From the NCBI GenBank assembly GCA_030490835.1, contig CM059977.1, positions 18,457,335 to 18,521,334 of the forward strand: a stretch of 64,000 nt of DNA, written 5' to 3'. This DNA comes from Annona cherimola. Lineage: Eukaryota > Streptophyta > Magnoliopsida > Magnoliales > Annonaceae. The notes under the pieces are model-generated. The model saw nothing but the letters and a program-made list of their open reading frames with translations, searched no databases and had not been told where the DNA came from. The position numbers and the translations under genes are program-made. Positions 32,554 to 43,379 of the stretch are shown piece by piece (the stretch's first letter is position 1; every line of letters begins with the position of its first letter).

Positions 32554-34101
32554 ATGAAGGAATTTTGGACCTCACTCGCCTCTCTGATGGGCGTCTTCGC
32601 CTTTTCCCAGACGATCCTAGCCGCCGTCTTCCCGCCGGAGCTGCGCTTCGTCTCCATCAAGATCTTCCACCGCGTTTTCAGCTGGTTCTCCTGCTACTGC
32701 TACTTCGACATCACTGAGATCGATGGCGTCAACACCAACGAGCTCTACAACGCCGTCCAGCTCTACCTCAGCAACTCCCCCTCCATCACCACCGGCTCCC
32801 GCGTCAACCTCACCAGAGCCCTCAACTCCTCCGCATTCACCTTCAGCCTCTCTAACAACGATCGCCTCGTCGACAGCTTTAATGGCGCCACCGCCTGGTG
32901 GGAGCACGTTGTCACGCCGCGCCAGTCGCAGACCTTGTCGTGGCGTCCGCTGCCGGATGAGAAACGGGGCTTCACGCTCCGCGTTAAAAAGAAAGATAAG
33001 GCCGTGATCCTGGATTCCTACCTCGATTTCATCATGGAGAGCGCCGACGAAATCCGGCGGAAGAACCAGGACCGCCTCCTCTACACTAATTCTCGAGGCG
33101 GGGCGATCGATTCTCGCGGCCACCCTTGGGAATCCGTCCCGTTCAAGCATCCCAGCACCTTCGAGACGCTGGCGATGGACCCCAAGCTGAAAGCAGAGAT
33201 AATGGCAGATCTCAGAGGATTTGCTGACGGGCAGTCGTTCTACCAGAAGACGGGCAGGGCGTGGAAGAGGGGGTATCTGCTCTACGGCCCGCCCGGCACC
33301 GGCAAGTCGAGCATGATTGCTGCAATGGCTAATTATCTCGGATACGACATTTACGACCTCGAGCTGACCGAAGTGCATACCAATTCCGAGCTCCGCAAAC
33401 TCCTTATGAAGACGACTTCGAAATCGATCATCGTGCTGGAAGACATCGATTGCTCGATCAATCTCTACAATCGAGCTAGTAGGAGGAAATCCCCGCCCTC
33501 GGCGTATAGGGATTCCGGCGTCGACGGAATGCGCGGCGTCGGAAGCAATTCCGACGATGCGGGGAATACAATCACGCTCTCGGGACTGCTGAATTTCACC
33601 GACGGCTTGTGGTCGTGCTGCGGCAGCGAGCGTATCTTCGTCTTCACGACCAACCACATTGAGAAGCTCGACCCGGCGCTCCTCCGGAGTGGCCGCATGG
33701 ATATGCACGTGCACATGAGCTACTGCTCCTTCCCGGCGCTCAAGATTCTGCTGAAAAACTACCTGGGTTCCTTCAATTTCGATGTTGGGCTGATGACGGA
33801 ATTGGAGTCCGTGATCGACAAGGCCGAAATGACTCCTGCTGACATCAGCGAGATCCTGATCAAGAACAGGAGAGATAGGGGCCAGGCCATGGCTTGCCTG
33901 CTAGACGCGCTGAAGCAGCGAGCCGAGAGGCCGCGGAGGCGACGCTGTGCGGCTGCGGGCAATGGCAATGACGAGCAGGACGAAGAAGAAGAGCAGGAGA
34001 AGCGAGCCTTGGAAACAACCAGGGAAGACGGAGAGGAATTCGTCAGCGACGATTGTAGGGGAGAGGAAGAAGAAGCAGATGGTGAGGAGAAGATCTACTG
34101 A
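32554..34101 (+). CDS. BCS1-like AAA-ATPase, At5g57480-type (515 aa)
   Basis: Membrane-anchored AAA-ATPase of the plant BCS1-like/AATP clade. Residues 8-28 form an N-terminal hydrophobic segment (ASLMGVFAFSQTILAAVFP), followed by the AAA-associated domain with the clade signature YFDITEIDGVNTNELYNAVQLYL (50-72) and RGFTLRVKKKDK. The ATPase core has Walker A GPPGTGKS (245-252), Walker B SIIVLEDID (291-299), sensor 1 TTNH (365-368) and the second region of homology DPALLRSGRMD (373-383). The tail (about 460-515) is basic, then strongly acidic. The gene is one exon, typical for this clade, and full length. The AAA core fits nucleotide-driven remodelling of a client; none is known. Family members are stress- or senescence-linked in other plants. 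A possible poly(A) signal AATAAA lies at 34347. Confidence 0.95.
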   Translation: MKEFWTSLASLMGVFAFSQTILAAVFPPELRFVSIKIFHRVFSWFSCYCYFDITEIDGVNTNELYNAVQLYLSNSPSITTGSRVNLTRALNSSAFTFSLSNNDRLVDSFNGATAWWEHVVTPRQSQTLSWRPLPDEKRGFTLRVKKKDKAVILDSYLDFIMESADEIRRKNQDRLLYTNSRGGAIDSRGHPWESVPFKHPSTFETLAMDPKLKAEIMADLRGFADGQSFYQKTGRAWKRGYLLYGPPGTGKSSMIAAMANYLGYDIYDLELTEVHTNSELRKLLMKTTSKSIIVLEDIDCSINLYNRASRRKSPPSAYRDSGVDGMRGVGSNSDDAGNTITLSGLLNFTDGLWSCCGSERIFVFTTNHIEKLDPALLRSGRMDMHVHMSYCSFPALKILLKNYLGSFNFDVGLMTELESVIDKAEMTPADISEILIKNRRDRGQAMACLLDALKQRAERPRRRRCAAAGNGNDEQDEEEEQEKRALETTREDGEEFVSDDCRGEEEEADGEEKIY

Positions 34102-34346
34102 AAATAGTTGTGGCCTGTGGGGAATGTGGGCTTCTGGATTAGAAGAAGATGGAAGTAGAAAAGGAGAGGAGAGGTGGGGGTCTTTGTGGATTTTTTTTTT
34201 GAATTTTTGAAAATTGGATAGTGGTCCTTTTGCAAGAAAGAACAACAGTCTGTAGCAGTAAGAGAACTGTCCCTCCTTTGCAATTTCTTCTTTATTATAG
34301 TATAGTTTATAACTTGTCTTCTGTTTCTTCGATCTTTGAATTGATA

Positions 34347-34352
34347 AATAAA
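34347..34352 (+). terminator. Candidate polyadenylation signal of the AAA-ATPase gene
   Basis: AATAAA lies 246 bp after the stop codon, in a T-rich 3' flank with TGTTTCTTC-type upstream elements. It is the only canonical hexamer in this flank noticed by eye. Plant signals are loose, so use is inferred. Confidence 0.4.
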
Positions 34353-34617
34353 CTCTCAATGCATTATGATATGATATCAATTTGTCTGCTGTTGCATTGA
34401 GCTGTTCTTATGGTATTTTTCTAATTTTTCCCTCTTTGGATCCGATGTAATCACAAGGAATGAATACGAGATTCATGTCTTTTATTGGATGGATGACGAT
34501 GCATTACTCTAATTATAAAATATCACTTCCTCACTTCTCACGATTTTTACCCATAGGTTCTTTTAAAACATATTTATTTACACAGTAGGGAACGGAGCCA
34601 ATGTAATCTATGTGGGA

Positions 34618-34790
34618 AGTAATAAAGTTTTTCGTATGAAAATTTTTTCAAAATGGGAAAAAATGATCTAATATAATAGAGATAATGATGGGAAATAGAA
34701 AAAATAATAATTAAAATATATTAATTACTTACATGGATACTTGTGGAAAAATGAAAAAAATACTATAGTTGTAAAAAAGGATATGAATAA
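34618..34790 (-). mobile_element. Partial family B MITE, reverse orientation
   Basis: AAAAATGATCTAATATAATA, GAGATAATGATGGGAAATAG and TTAAAATATATTAATTACTT follow the order of reverse-oriented family B copies. The terminal repeats are missing. It directly adjoins a forward copy at 34797, making a head-to-head pair. Confidence 0.45.
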
Positions 34791-34796
34791 ATAATT

Positions 34797-35015
34797 CGGG
34801 TGTTTTTGATAATGGCGGGAAAAACTTTTCACAGTCCATAACTACTTTATTTTTTATTATTTTTTCACATTATTTTATACAATCATTCTACTTTCAATTT
34901 ATTATCTTTACTCTTCATCATTACCCCTATCGTATTACATTATTTTCTTTCAACTTCACAACTTTTATATTAAAAATTTTTCATCCAAAAATTTTGTCAC
35001 TTACCAAACACACTT
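34797..35015 (+). mobile_element. Family B MITE, forward orientation
   Basis: It starts CGGGTGTTTTTGATAATGG and ends ACTTACCAAACACAC, the inverted terminus. The interior (CATAACTACTTTATTTTTTA, TTTACTCTTCATCATTACCC, CTATCGTATTACATTATTTT) is collinear with the copy at 20093. Confidence 0.7.
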
Positions 35016-35792
35016 TAAAAGTAAATTTTTCATAAATATATTCACTATTTTCGATCTTATTTTGAAATATATATACAATGTTTTAAAAATCTCAAATATA
35101 CTTGCTACATTTGCATTTAATTTAAAAAAAATGTCAATTTCATAAGAGGCCATTGCTTAAGTTTTTGTAAATGTTCAAAATACTCTTGTTATAAAATAAT
35201 AATATATGAAATGAAATAGAAAAAATAAAATTAGGGCTCTATAAATTTGAAGCTCAACTATAATTAAGACGTCAATGAGTTATAAAATTCAATTTTTTCA
35301 ATCTTATTATAAATTTGACGACATATTAGAATTTTACATATAAACTAACAAAGTTAACAGAGTAATGAACGTTTTTGAATTAAATACAAATGCAATAAGT
35401 ATATTTAAAATTTTATTAATGTTATGTGTATATTTGTGAAAAGTACTTAAAAATAGTATGGTTGTGGATAGTTAAAAGTTTTGTGGAAAAATTTTAATTT
35501 AAAAGTTTTATATTGGAAAGTTTTGGTTTAAAATATTTTATATATAGCTAAACATGCCCTACATTTTGCATTAATTTTCACTTTCAATATGGAACAACTC
35601 TTTTCTTTCATTTTTAATATCTTTTTTTAAAAGATTTTTATTGCACACCAACTTTTCCCTATCCCATTACATCTCATGTTTGACATTCGAGAATTGCATA
35701 ATGAGATGAGACTGTATAGGATTGTGAATTTCGAGAATAATCATTCATTAAATAATAATCATATTTTTTCAATTTTATCCATATATTTCAGG
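35016..35792. other. AT-rich spacer with MITE remnants
   Basis: No gene seen. The part 35455-35560 (GTTGTGGATAGTTAAAAG, TGGAAAGTTTTGGTTTAAAA, TAGCTAAACATGCCC) is the end of another family B copy. The text at 35200-35400 (TCTATAAATTTGAAGCTCAA, TGACGACATATTAG) recurs in similar form at 58770-58990, so both are parts of one unnamed repeat. Confidence 0.4.
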
Positions 35793-36119
35793 AATATGAT
35801 TCTATGTTAAACTTCAATGCTCTTGGGTGCATATACCTATTTATCTTTATTTTTTTCAATTTTTTTTACATAAATGTTAATCTAAATTTATTGAATATAT
35901 GTATCAATTTTTATCATTTTTGGAGATTTTTAAATATTTTTCGGATAAATTAGTAAAATATCACTGATTTTTAAAAATCCGAAAAAATATCTAAAAATCT
36001 ACAAAAATAATTAAAATTGATACACATGTTAAATACACTAGGTTAATAGTTTCATGGAAAAATTTTCAAAAGAATAATAAATGGGAATATGTACCTGGGA
36101 GGGAGCATAGGATCATACT
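35793..36119. mobile_element. Foldback MITE, family A
   Basis: The ends ATATGATTCTATG and, reversed, GTATGATCCTATG pair. Inner arms pair around AAATATCACTGATTTTTAAA: GTATCAATTTTTATCATT and GGAGATTTTTAAATATTTT face AAAATATCTAAAAATCT and AATTAAAATTGATACAC. The right arm has CATGTTAAATACACTAGG, the family A hallmark. Confidence 0.75.
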
Positions 36120-36555
36120 CGTGATTTCCAATCATTTTCCCTACCAATTATCTCAATCATTTTTTATTAATTATATAATTTCTAGAATATATATTTTTAT
36201 TTCCTCGTATCCTCAGGAACAGGCATGCTGCGAGAGAATGAATGAATGGGATGGATTTGATGATTTAGGCCCACGCGAACGGAACTTCAGCACTGGGTCG
36301 ATCCATCTTTTATCTTCTTATTGATTCCATTTTAAAAAGTGGGATGAATTGGAATGCCTTGCGGTCATTTGCCAGTTTATTGTCACTGTCACTCTGTCAG
36401 GGGGTAAGATCACCAACCTTGCAGCAAATCCTTCGAACAAAGAATCCGTAGGATTTGGGCCAGCGAGCTGATCCAGCATAGTCTCTGCGGGTATGTCTCT
36501 GTACAATATTCACAGAATTGTTCCTTTTCTTCTTCTTAAAAAAAAGAAAAAAAAG

Positions 36556-36906
36556 AAATACAGAATTAAAATTTTTTTTGATTGGTACAAGTACATATCT
36601 CAACACATATCATACTTGAAGATCTGAGACATTCTTACAAATATAAGGGATACATCTTTCCCAAAGAAGTCTGGAGACACAGCTCCACGAAAGAATAAGG
36701 AAGACACAGCTTCCAAACAACCACCTGGGAGACCACCCGCTCCCACACTACATCCATCCGGGAGACCTACTTGCTCCCACGCATATATTTATCGAAATCC
36801 GCACGCCCGCGGATTCGAACTCTCGACCGACTGCGCGCACGCGTTTCTGCGCCGCAGTCGGCCACCAACCGAGCTAGCCTCGGTTGGTAAATACAGAATT
36901 AAAATT
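36556..36906 (-). mobile_element. tRNA-derived SINE with 18-bp target-site duplication
   Basis: The body is 36574-36888 on the minus strand. The tRNA-like head has box A TAGCTCGGTTGG (36865-36876) and box B GTTCGAATCC (36811-36820). The A-rich tail lies at 36572-36580 (T-run on the plus strand). A perfect 18-bp direct repeat AAATACAGAATTAAAATT brackets it at 36556-36573 and 36889-36906. The 3' part (TTTGTAAGAATGTCTCA, then TGTTGAGATATGTACTTGTA) matches the 3' module of the SINE at 28935-29231, although the heads differ. Non-coding; recent by its intact duplication. Confidence 0.93.
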
Positions 36907-37542
36907 AAAAGACATTCTAACCAGCCATGTGATGATTAGACTTTTAAATCTTGGTTTATAAAACAAAACTAGATTTACCTGTTTCAAAAAAATTAAGGAT
37001 GCTTAAATGTTAAATGAGATGAAAAATTGGATAAGACTGCAATAATGTATATTAAAAATATAAAAGTATTAAAGAAAATATAAAAGCTTGCATTGCAAAT
37101 TGAAAAAGTTGTCCAAAACGATGAATCCCATCCCATTTAAGCATATGTATGTGATGGGAGAGACATCATCACATGGCTGGTAAGAAAATCTACTTTTATT
37201 TGTCAAATTTCTTATAATAAAATCATAATTTTCATCCCGTCCTTATCTTATCCAACATGTAATGATACCTAATAGGCTTAACATTTCTTTTGAAAAGGAA
37301 ATACTTCAATGCCACCCATTTGAGAAAGAGAGAGAGAATCCAACCGCGGTAAAAGATCGGTACAAATCCGCCCAGAGATGAGCAAATCTGTGTAGCGCGA
37401 CGAAAAAGTTGGAAAGAAATGATGTGCACGCCTTTTGTCCGCCAATATCGAAGGATGGTTTAGCACCCTCATGATCAAGGACATTCTTTTAAGAAATTGA
37501 AAGTTTTAGCAAATATGTCGGAGTCGTACATCAGTTGCAGTA

Positions 37543-37778
37543 AATTTTCAATGCATTCTGGTGTAAAACTTTTTTTAATTTTTTTATGAAACTGTTAGTT
37601 TAATATTATTTAATATATAAAATGAAATATTGTAAAAATGGCTAAAACACTTTTTAAATAAAAAATATATATACAAATATTCAAAAATGATAATTCTTGA
37701 TTTATATATTAAATATACAAAGATTAATAGTTTTTAAAAAAATTAAAATTAAAACGTACCTAGGTGCATTGAAATTTC
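37543..37778. mobile_element. Foldback MITE, family A, short form
   Basis: The left end AAATTTTCAATGCATTCTGG pairs with the right end reversed (GAAATTTCAATGCACCTAGG), and ATGAAACTGTTAGTTTAAT pairs with AAAAACTATTAATCTTTG. The total is about 236 bp, shorter than other copies because the centre is reduced. Confidence 0.75.
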
Positions 37779-38297
37779 ATTGCATCGAGATCCATTAAAA
37801 TATTACACAATATGTCATTTTTAGATGCATTTTTAGATGAATCTTGTTGGTTTTTGGAAAGATAAAAATTCTACTAAGCAAGAAGTCACATTTCTAATGT
37901 ATTGTCGTTTAGTTTTATAAACCTTTAACTCTTTATGCATTCCCATGCTTGGAATAAATCTCAGTCTTTCTCATGAATAAGCCTTGAATGAAATTTGTAT
38001 AAAACTTTTAATATTTTCAAGATGGCTTGTTTAGTTTTAGTATAAAATTTCAACTTTTCAATATAATTATTTTCATTTTTAATATACATCATTGCATTTT
38101 TCTATTTTCATATCTTATTCAAGCCCTTGAATTCTTCTTAATATGAATCACTTACTCACTCTTAAACAAAAGTTTCAGGCCAATCAACCTTTATCATCAA
38201 AAACACAAATTCATTTTATCTCACCCAAGAGCAATCCCAAAAGGTGGATAATAGCTTGCAGAGCAATCCTTGTCCATTTATGACTTCATTAAGATTG

Positions 38298-38495
38298 AAT
38301 TCTTGTAAACTTATGCAGCCCTGATCTTCTCCGATAGTATCACATTTAGAGCACATTAAATGTGTGTAAACATCAAATAGGCAAGAACAACATTAATAAA
38401 TTCTTGTAAGCTTATACAGCCCTAATCTTCTCCAATAGCATCACATTTGGGGCACATTAATTGCGTGTAAACATCAAATAGGCAAGAGCAACTCA
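38298..38495. repeat. 101-bp tandem duplication
   Basis: Two head-to-tail units start TTCTTGTAAAC at 38300 and TTCTTGTAAGC at 38401. Shared blocks include CAGCCCT.ATCTTCTCC, ATAG.ATCACATTT, GCACATTAA and GTGTAAACATCAAATAGGCA. About ten substitutions separate the units. No coding frame is supported. Confidence 0.85.
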
Positions 38496-38580
38496 TCAAT
38501 TGCCTTTTGAAGCAGATGGGCAAGACAATGTTCAAAATAGTTATTTACATAAGTTAAGGTCGAGTGAGAGGTACAAATTA

Positions 38581-38800
38581 AAGTGTGTTTGACATTTGGT
38601 AAAAAATTTTTTAAAAAAATTAGAGTAAAAATTTTTAAGATGAGAAATATAACATGATATGATAGTGATAATGATAAAGATTAAAAATAAGTTAAAATAA
38701 ATAAAATAATTGTATAGATAGTCGAGGAAAAATAATTAAAAAATAAAATAATTATACAAAAAATGCGAAAATAATTAAAAATAAAGTAATTATGAAGATT
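38581..38800 (-). mobile_element. Degraded family B MITE
   Basis: AAGTGTGTTTGACATTTGG at the left resembles a terminus, and the interior (TGATATGATAGTGATAATGA, AATAAGTTAAAATAAATAAA, GTATAGATAGTC) follows reverse family B copies. The right end is lost in A/T-rich sequence. Confidence 0.5.
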
Positions 38801-39194
38801 TATTTATGGTTTAAATAGGATAAGAATGGGACATTAGATATGATAAGAATGAGATGAAAACATAATATGGAAAAAGTATTATTATGTATTAAAAAAGAAA
38901 CATATATTGAGATTAAAAATTGTATTAAAAACTAAAAGATTAAATTATTAATTTTTAAGAAATATAATTAATCCTAACTATACTGAAAATTTCGTTAGGA
39001 CTATACGCGTGGGTTGGGTTAAGCCACGAAACCCAAACCCCCCCCTCCTGAGATTGCGATGCGATGTTGTCTGCGTCGAGTCTGACTTACAAGTCCGTAC
39101 ATTTGCAATTACGGATATGCGTTCCTCACCCGTTTCTATGGTGAGTGATGTTGAAAGGTTATCCTGCTGGCGTGGCAATCAGTCGTAACCTAGA

Positions 39195-39385
39195 GTAATT
39201 GCCACTGATTTTTTAAAATTTTAAAAATATATTTAAAAATCTTCAAAAATAATAAAAATTGATTCGTATGTTAAATAAACTTATATTAACAGTTTTATGA
39301 AAAAAATTTAAAAAAAAATATTTAAAAAAATATGTATAGTACACCCGGGTGCTCAATGCACCCGGGTGTATAGGATTGCGCTCCA
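39195..39385. mobile_element. Half of a family A foldback element
   Basis: The sequence starts at what is the hairpin centre in other copies (TTGCCACTGATTTTTTAAA, compare 25662-25685) and runs outwards through ATGTTAAATAAACTTATATT to a terminus with two CACCCGGGTG motifs in tandem (ACACCCGGGTGCTCAATGCA, then CCCGGGTGT). No left arm is present, so the element was halved by deletion or never had two arms. Confidence 0.6.
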
Positions 39386-40118
39386 GTTTCCTCTGCCATC
39401 ATGCAACACAGCACTGGCATTGAGCAATAAAAAGCTTAGCTTTATTAGTTTTATAGTACAAACATTGGCATCAAAATATCAGTCGCGGGTGTTCAAATTC
39501 AAAATGCTTCATAATCACCCGTCGTCGTCTACGATGGTCTGATCAAAAGCGTGGGAGGAGTTATACTACACACGTGTGTGGCACTCACTATGCTGCAAAT
39601 GCCCTGAGATGTGTATGCCCTGTAAGGTAAAACTCTATCCAGATGAGATTTACGGTTACAATGAAGAAGAATAAATTATCATTTTTATATTAGGCCAATT
39701 AATTTTGTCAAGCTTCACCAAATTGGTCAAATTTGTCAATCTAAGCCCGTGATATAATTGCTCAATCTTGTCAATTCAACTAGCCAAAAAAGTTTCATCA
39801 CGCCTCATATGAAAAGCACAATTATGCCCCAAGCCAGTATTTAATTAACTTGGAAAGAGTAGTTTAAAAAATATCAATCTTTCTATTATGATAAAGCCCT
39901 TAAATATATTCTTTTAGCAGTTGCAATACTCATTTATATTTATCAATGCATTTTCAAACGATTTTAAAATCTGCTAAATTTCAATCAAGTTTCATAAAAT
40001 CTGGCCCAACCTGGTCAAATTCCCCCCACCAAAAAAAAGCAAAGGCTCCCAAATGGCAACAAAATCCAAGAGACAACATTCTCTTTTCCCCTTTTTTATA
40101 AAAGGCTTATATTACATT

Positions 40119-40825
40119 AGGGTGTAACATGAGTAAGGTATCCGTTAACCCAACCATAATTTGGGTAGGATATAAAATATTAATTATTGTCTACTCCCTC
40201 AAATAGGGTACAGATAAGGAAGATACATTGGGTTTTCAAACCCGACTCACATGGATATATTTATATATATGATATATATTATATAGTATGTGTTGTATTT
40301 TGTCTGTAACATCTTATGTGCACACCTATTTTAACATATTCGAATTCAAATGAATCTCGTGTCCGTGGGAGAATCTTGTGTCTATGGAATTGTGAATTAT
40401 AAAATAAGAAACCAATTTGGTTAGATATATGTCATTAACTTACAAATGCCTTTTATAAATACGCTTGTGAATTGTGATTAATATATTAATAATTTTAATG
40501 ATTGCGTTGTGACAATCTATACTTTATATTTTTTATATAATAATGGAAACAGTAACATGTGTCCTTCTGATTTTGAAATGTAAATTGGTATTGTTTTATA
40601 TTGTTTAAAATAACATAGAAATATTTTCTAAAAATATTATATTTAAGCATTAAATAAACTAATTTAGAATTGAAATCGGAATAGATCCTATAGATAATGA
40701 GTAAGATAGGGTATACTAAAAACTAAATTGACAAATGTGCATGATAGGGTAGACCTTTTGCAAATAGAGTATGAGTAGAATAAATCACTACTCGAATTGA
40801 ATCGTCCTGAGGAATCGACCCGAGG
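40119..40825. mobile_element. Diverged hAT-like non-autonomous element, relative of 53678-54417
   Basis: Collinear with the element at 53678: GTATCCGTTAACCCAACC, AATTTGGGTAGGATATAAA, CTCCCTCAAATAGGGTACAG, TTATATAGTATGTGTTGTAT, ACATCTTATGTGCACA, TTATAAATACGCTTGTGA, GGGTATACTAAAAACTAAAT and ATCGACCCGAG appear in both in the same order. Its own terminal repeats are worn and no target duplication was seen. Confidence 0.65.
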
Positions 40826-42768
40826 TTTATCTAGATTAGACTGGACTGTGAACTAACCTTGTGCTAGGGTGAACTATTCCCATGCACTAGGGTCGGAGTC
40901 AAACTCAATACCAAACCTTATTTGCTCAAGTCTAGTCGAGTGTGGGCAAGTTCAGGTTGGGTTGAAATTCAAAAATATTTTTCTTTATTTATAAAAGTTA
41001 TATTTTTATATGGTTTTTAATAATCTATATTATCAAAAACAAATGTATGAATGTAATCTCATATGAAACTATCTTTTTTCAGTACTTATTTTTTTTACTT
41101 TTTTTTCTAAAAGAAAAAGAGCATAGGAAATTTTTGTATGAGTGTATGGGTTTTGAGATTCTAATTTTTTTAAAAAATTCTGCACTTATAATGGAAATGG
41201 AAGATTCATCCACACCTTTGATGTTCGGATGCCCGGCTGCAAGTCTAGAATCCACATAATTATGCTTACAAGAACCTATAGTTTTTAAAACTTATTATTT
41301 TTATTTAATTATTGTGGAATTGAGAATGCACAAATCTCTCCCTTTGGAAGAATTACCTATGGAGAGTATCAGTGGGTCAGCTTATAACCATAGGCAGCCT
41401 ATCGGTTATTCTCAAATGGGTAGAATAAACTTTTAATTTTCTACACATAGGATGGAGCAAGTTCAAGTAATAAAATACTTAGATTAATTAAGGTAGAATA
41501 CATTTCAAGATCCGGATGGCTTGAGCTACCCTGAATTACTAATATATATTAAATGTATCTTTTATAGAATATAATTTTTTATTCAAAATACTAGGAGCAT
41601 CTATACGTCTACTTTTTTTTTTTTATCAAGAATTATCGCGATTCACTTACTGTGTTTATTATCAAATTGCTTCAATTGTAACTTTCATAGATTTATAATT
41701 ATGCTTTTTAAAAATTTTAAAATCCAAGCACCCATTTGGGTAAATAGTAATTCAAATAGAATATAAAAAATAGAAATACAATTGTAACGCCCTGGCCCTT
41801 ACTACAACAATACTCTTGATTTTTTAATGAAAATACTGATTTTTTGCATAATGGACCCTGTAGAAAAATATAAAAGTGTAATATCTTTTAACCATATAAA
41901 ACTTATTTAATTTATCTATTATTTAGCATATTTAATAAATTATTTTTAAAATATATTATTATTACATTAATTAGAGTTTTTAAATAAGATTTATAGTAAA
42001 CATCGCATACAAATTTTATATTTTAAAAATCTAATCTTCAAATCTATATCATCAGAAATAAAATAAAAAAAATTAAATCTAGACCATTATAGCATGCTTG
42101 ACGGGTATGGTGACCGTGCATCATTTGCCAAACTGCAGATTCTGTCACTTGATGATGGATATCAGGTGGGCGTGAACCGCCTCAATCACAACGGCTGGAA
42201 GAAAATATTCGATGGGCTGTTACGGCCGAACGTTGTACACGCACGCGGGTTTTTACGGGAACCCTGTACTTACCTTTTCCAAAGTGGGTTAAACCGGCAC
42301 CAGAGTAGGTCAGCATTTTCGAAATGGGTTAAGTATGGGTTTTTATTAATGCATCAATTTTCATCCCAATTAGGCATGTATATGGATTATGGACCCTATT
42401 TTTTTTCAAAAAAAGTGACAGACATTTTTAATTACCAAATTACAATTGTGACCTATGTTATGTTTAAGCTTACTTCATCAGAAAAAAGAATAATTAATTA
42501 ATCACTAAACCATTACAACTTTCCTCTCACAAGCAATAATAGACTGTTTCTTTTAGAGAATATCTCACCGTAGACTTTCTCCACTCTCTGTAATATTTTA
42601 ACCCTATATATCACCTATATATTTATAATTTTTTCAGACAACTTGCGTAACTCATATGTAATTTCAAATCCACTCAACTAAAACATGCTGAATACAAGAC
42701 TCACCAAATAAAAAAAATAGCAGAGCAAATCGTGCACAATCTTCTCATCGATCTCTCTCACTTCCGGC
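40826..42768. other. AT-rich spacer, one orphan open frame
   Basis: An ATG-initiated 135-codon frame at 42094-42501 lies in a GC-richer patch (42090-42310). It resembles no family known to me, shows repeat-like text (CCAAAGTGGGTTAA and CGAAATGGGTTAAG) and ends in simple AT-rich sequence, so it is not called as a gene. The rest has nothing recognisable. Confidence 0.35.
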
Positions 42769-43379
42769 CAGTGTTTTAAAAACCGGACCGGACTGCCCGG
42801 TTCAACCGGTCAGACCGTCAACCGGCAGTTTTACGGTCCGGTTTAGTTCCGATTTTTGATTTTAGTTAAAAACCGTACAAATCGTACAAACCGGACGGTT
42901 GAACCTTGCAAATCGGTTAGACCGCGGTTCGGTCGGACCGCAGGCCCACAGAAAATTCCCGCCCGCGCCGCCTGGCCTTTTCCCGTTTTTCACGTTTTCC
43001 GGCTTTTCACGTTTTCCACATTTCAACGTTTCTGCGCTGCCTTCATTCCTTTTCTGCTTTTCTAATTTGTTAAAATTTTTATTTTTAAAGTTTTATATTA
43101 ATTAGTATATATAGTTTATTTTTCTATTGATTTGCATAATAAGTTTTAATATAATGGACTTAAATGTATTGTCAATATCATATGTAATTTTTATATTATA
43201 TAAAATTTATATTTTTAATTTAATTTTCAAATAAATAAAATATATTTATTATTTGAAAATTATATCATGCTGACATTACGGTTCAAAACGGTTTGAACCA
43301 ACAGTTGAACCGGTCGGACCTGAACCGGACATAAAAACGGTTCAATCCACGGTTTGGTTTTTAAAACATTGCTTTCGGC
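42761..43379. mobile_element. hAT-type non-autonomous element with 8-bp target duplication
   Basis: The element is 42769-43371 (603 bp). The termini CAGTGTTTTAAAAACCGGAC and, reversed, CAATGTTTTAAAAACCAAAC form inverted repeats of about 20 bp. The flanks CTTCCGGC (42761-42768) and CTTTCGGC (43372-43379) are an 8-bp duplication with one mismatch, the hAT hallmark. Subterminal zones are rich in AACCGG/CCGGTT motifs in both orientations, as expected for transposase-binding sites. The centre is AT-rich. A 69-codon frame inside is not credible as a transposase. Confidence 0.88.

Noticed and set aside
32617..33714. 365-codon minus-strand frame inside the AAA-ATPase gene
   Set aside because: It is a shadow of the GC-rich sense gene, whose Walker motifs and clade signature are unmistakable on the plus strand.
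42094..42501. 135-codon ATG-initiated plus-strand frame
   Set aside because: No known domain, repeat-like internal text, AT-rich tail and no neighbouring exon structure; kept as a note in the spacer entry.
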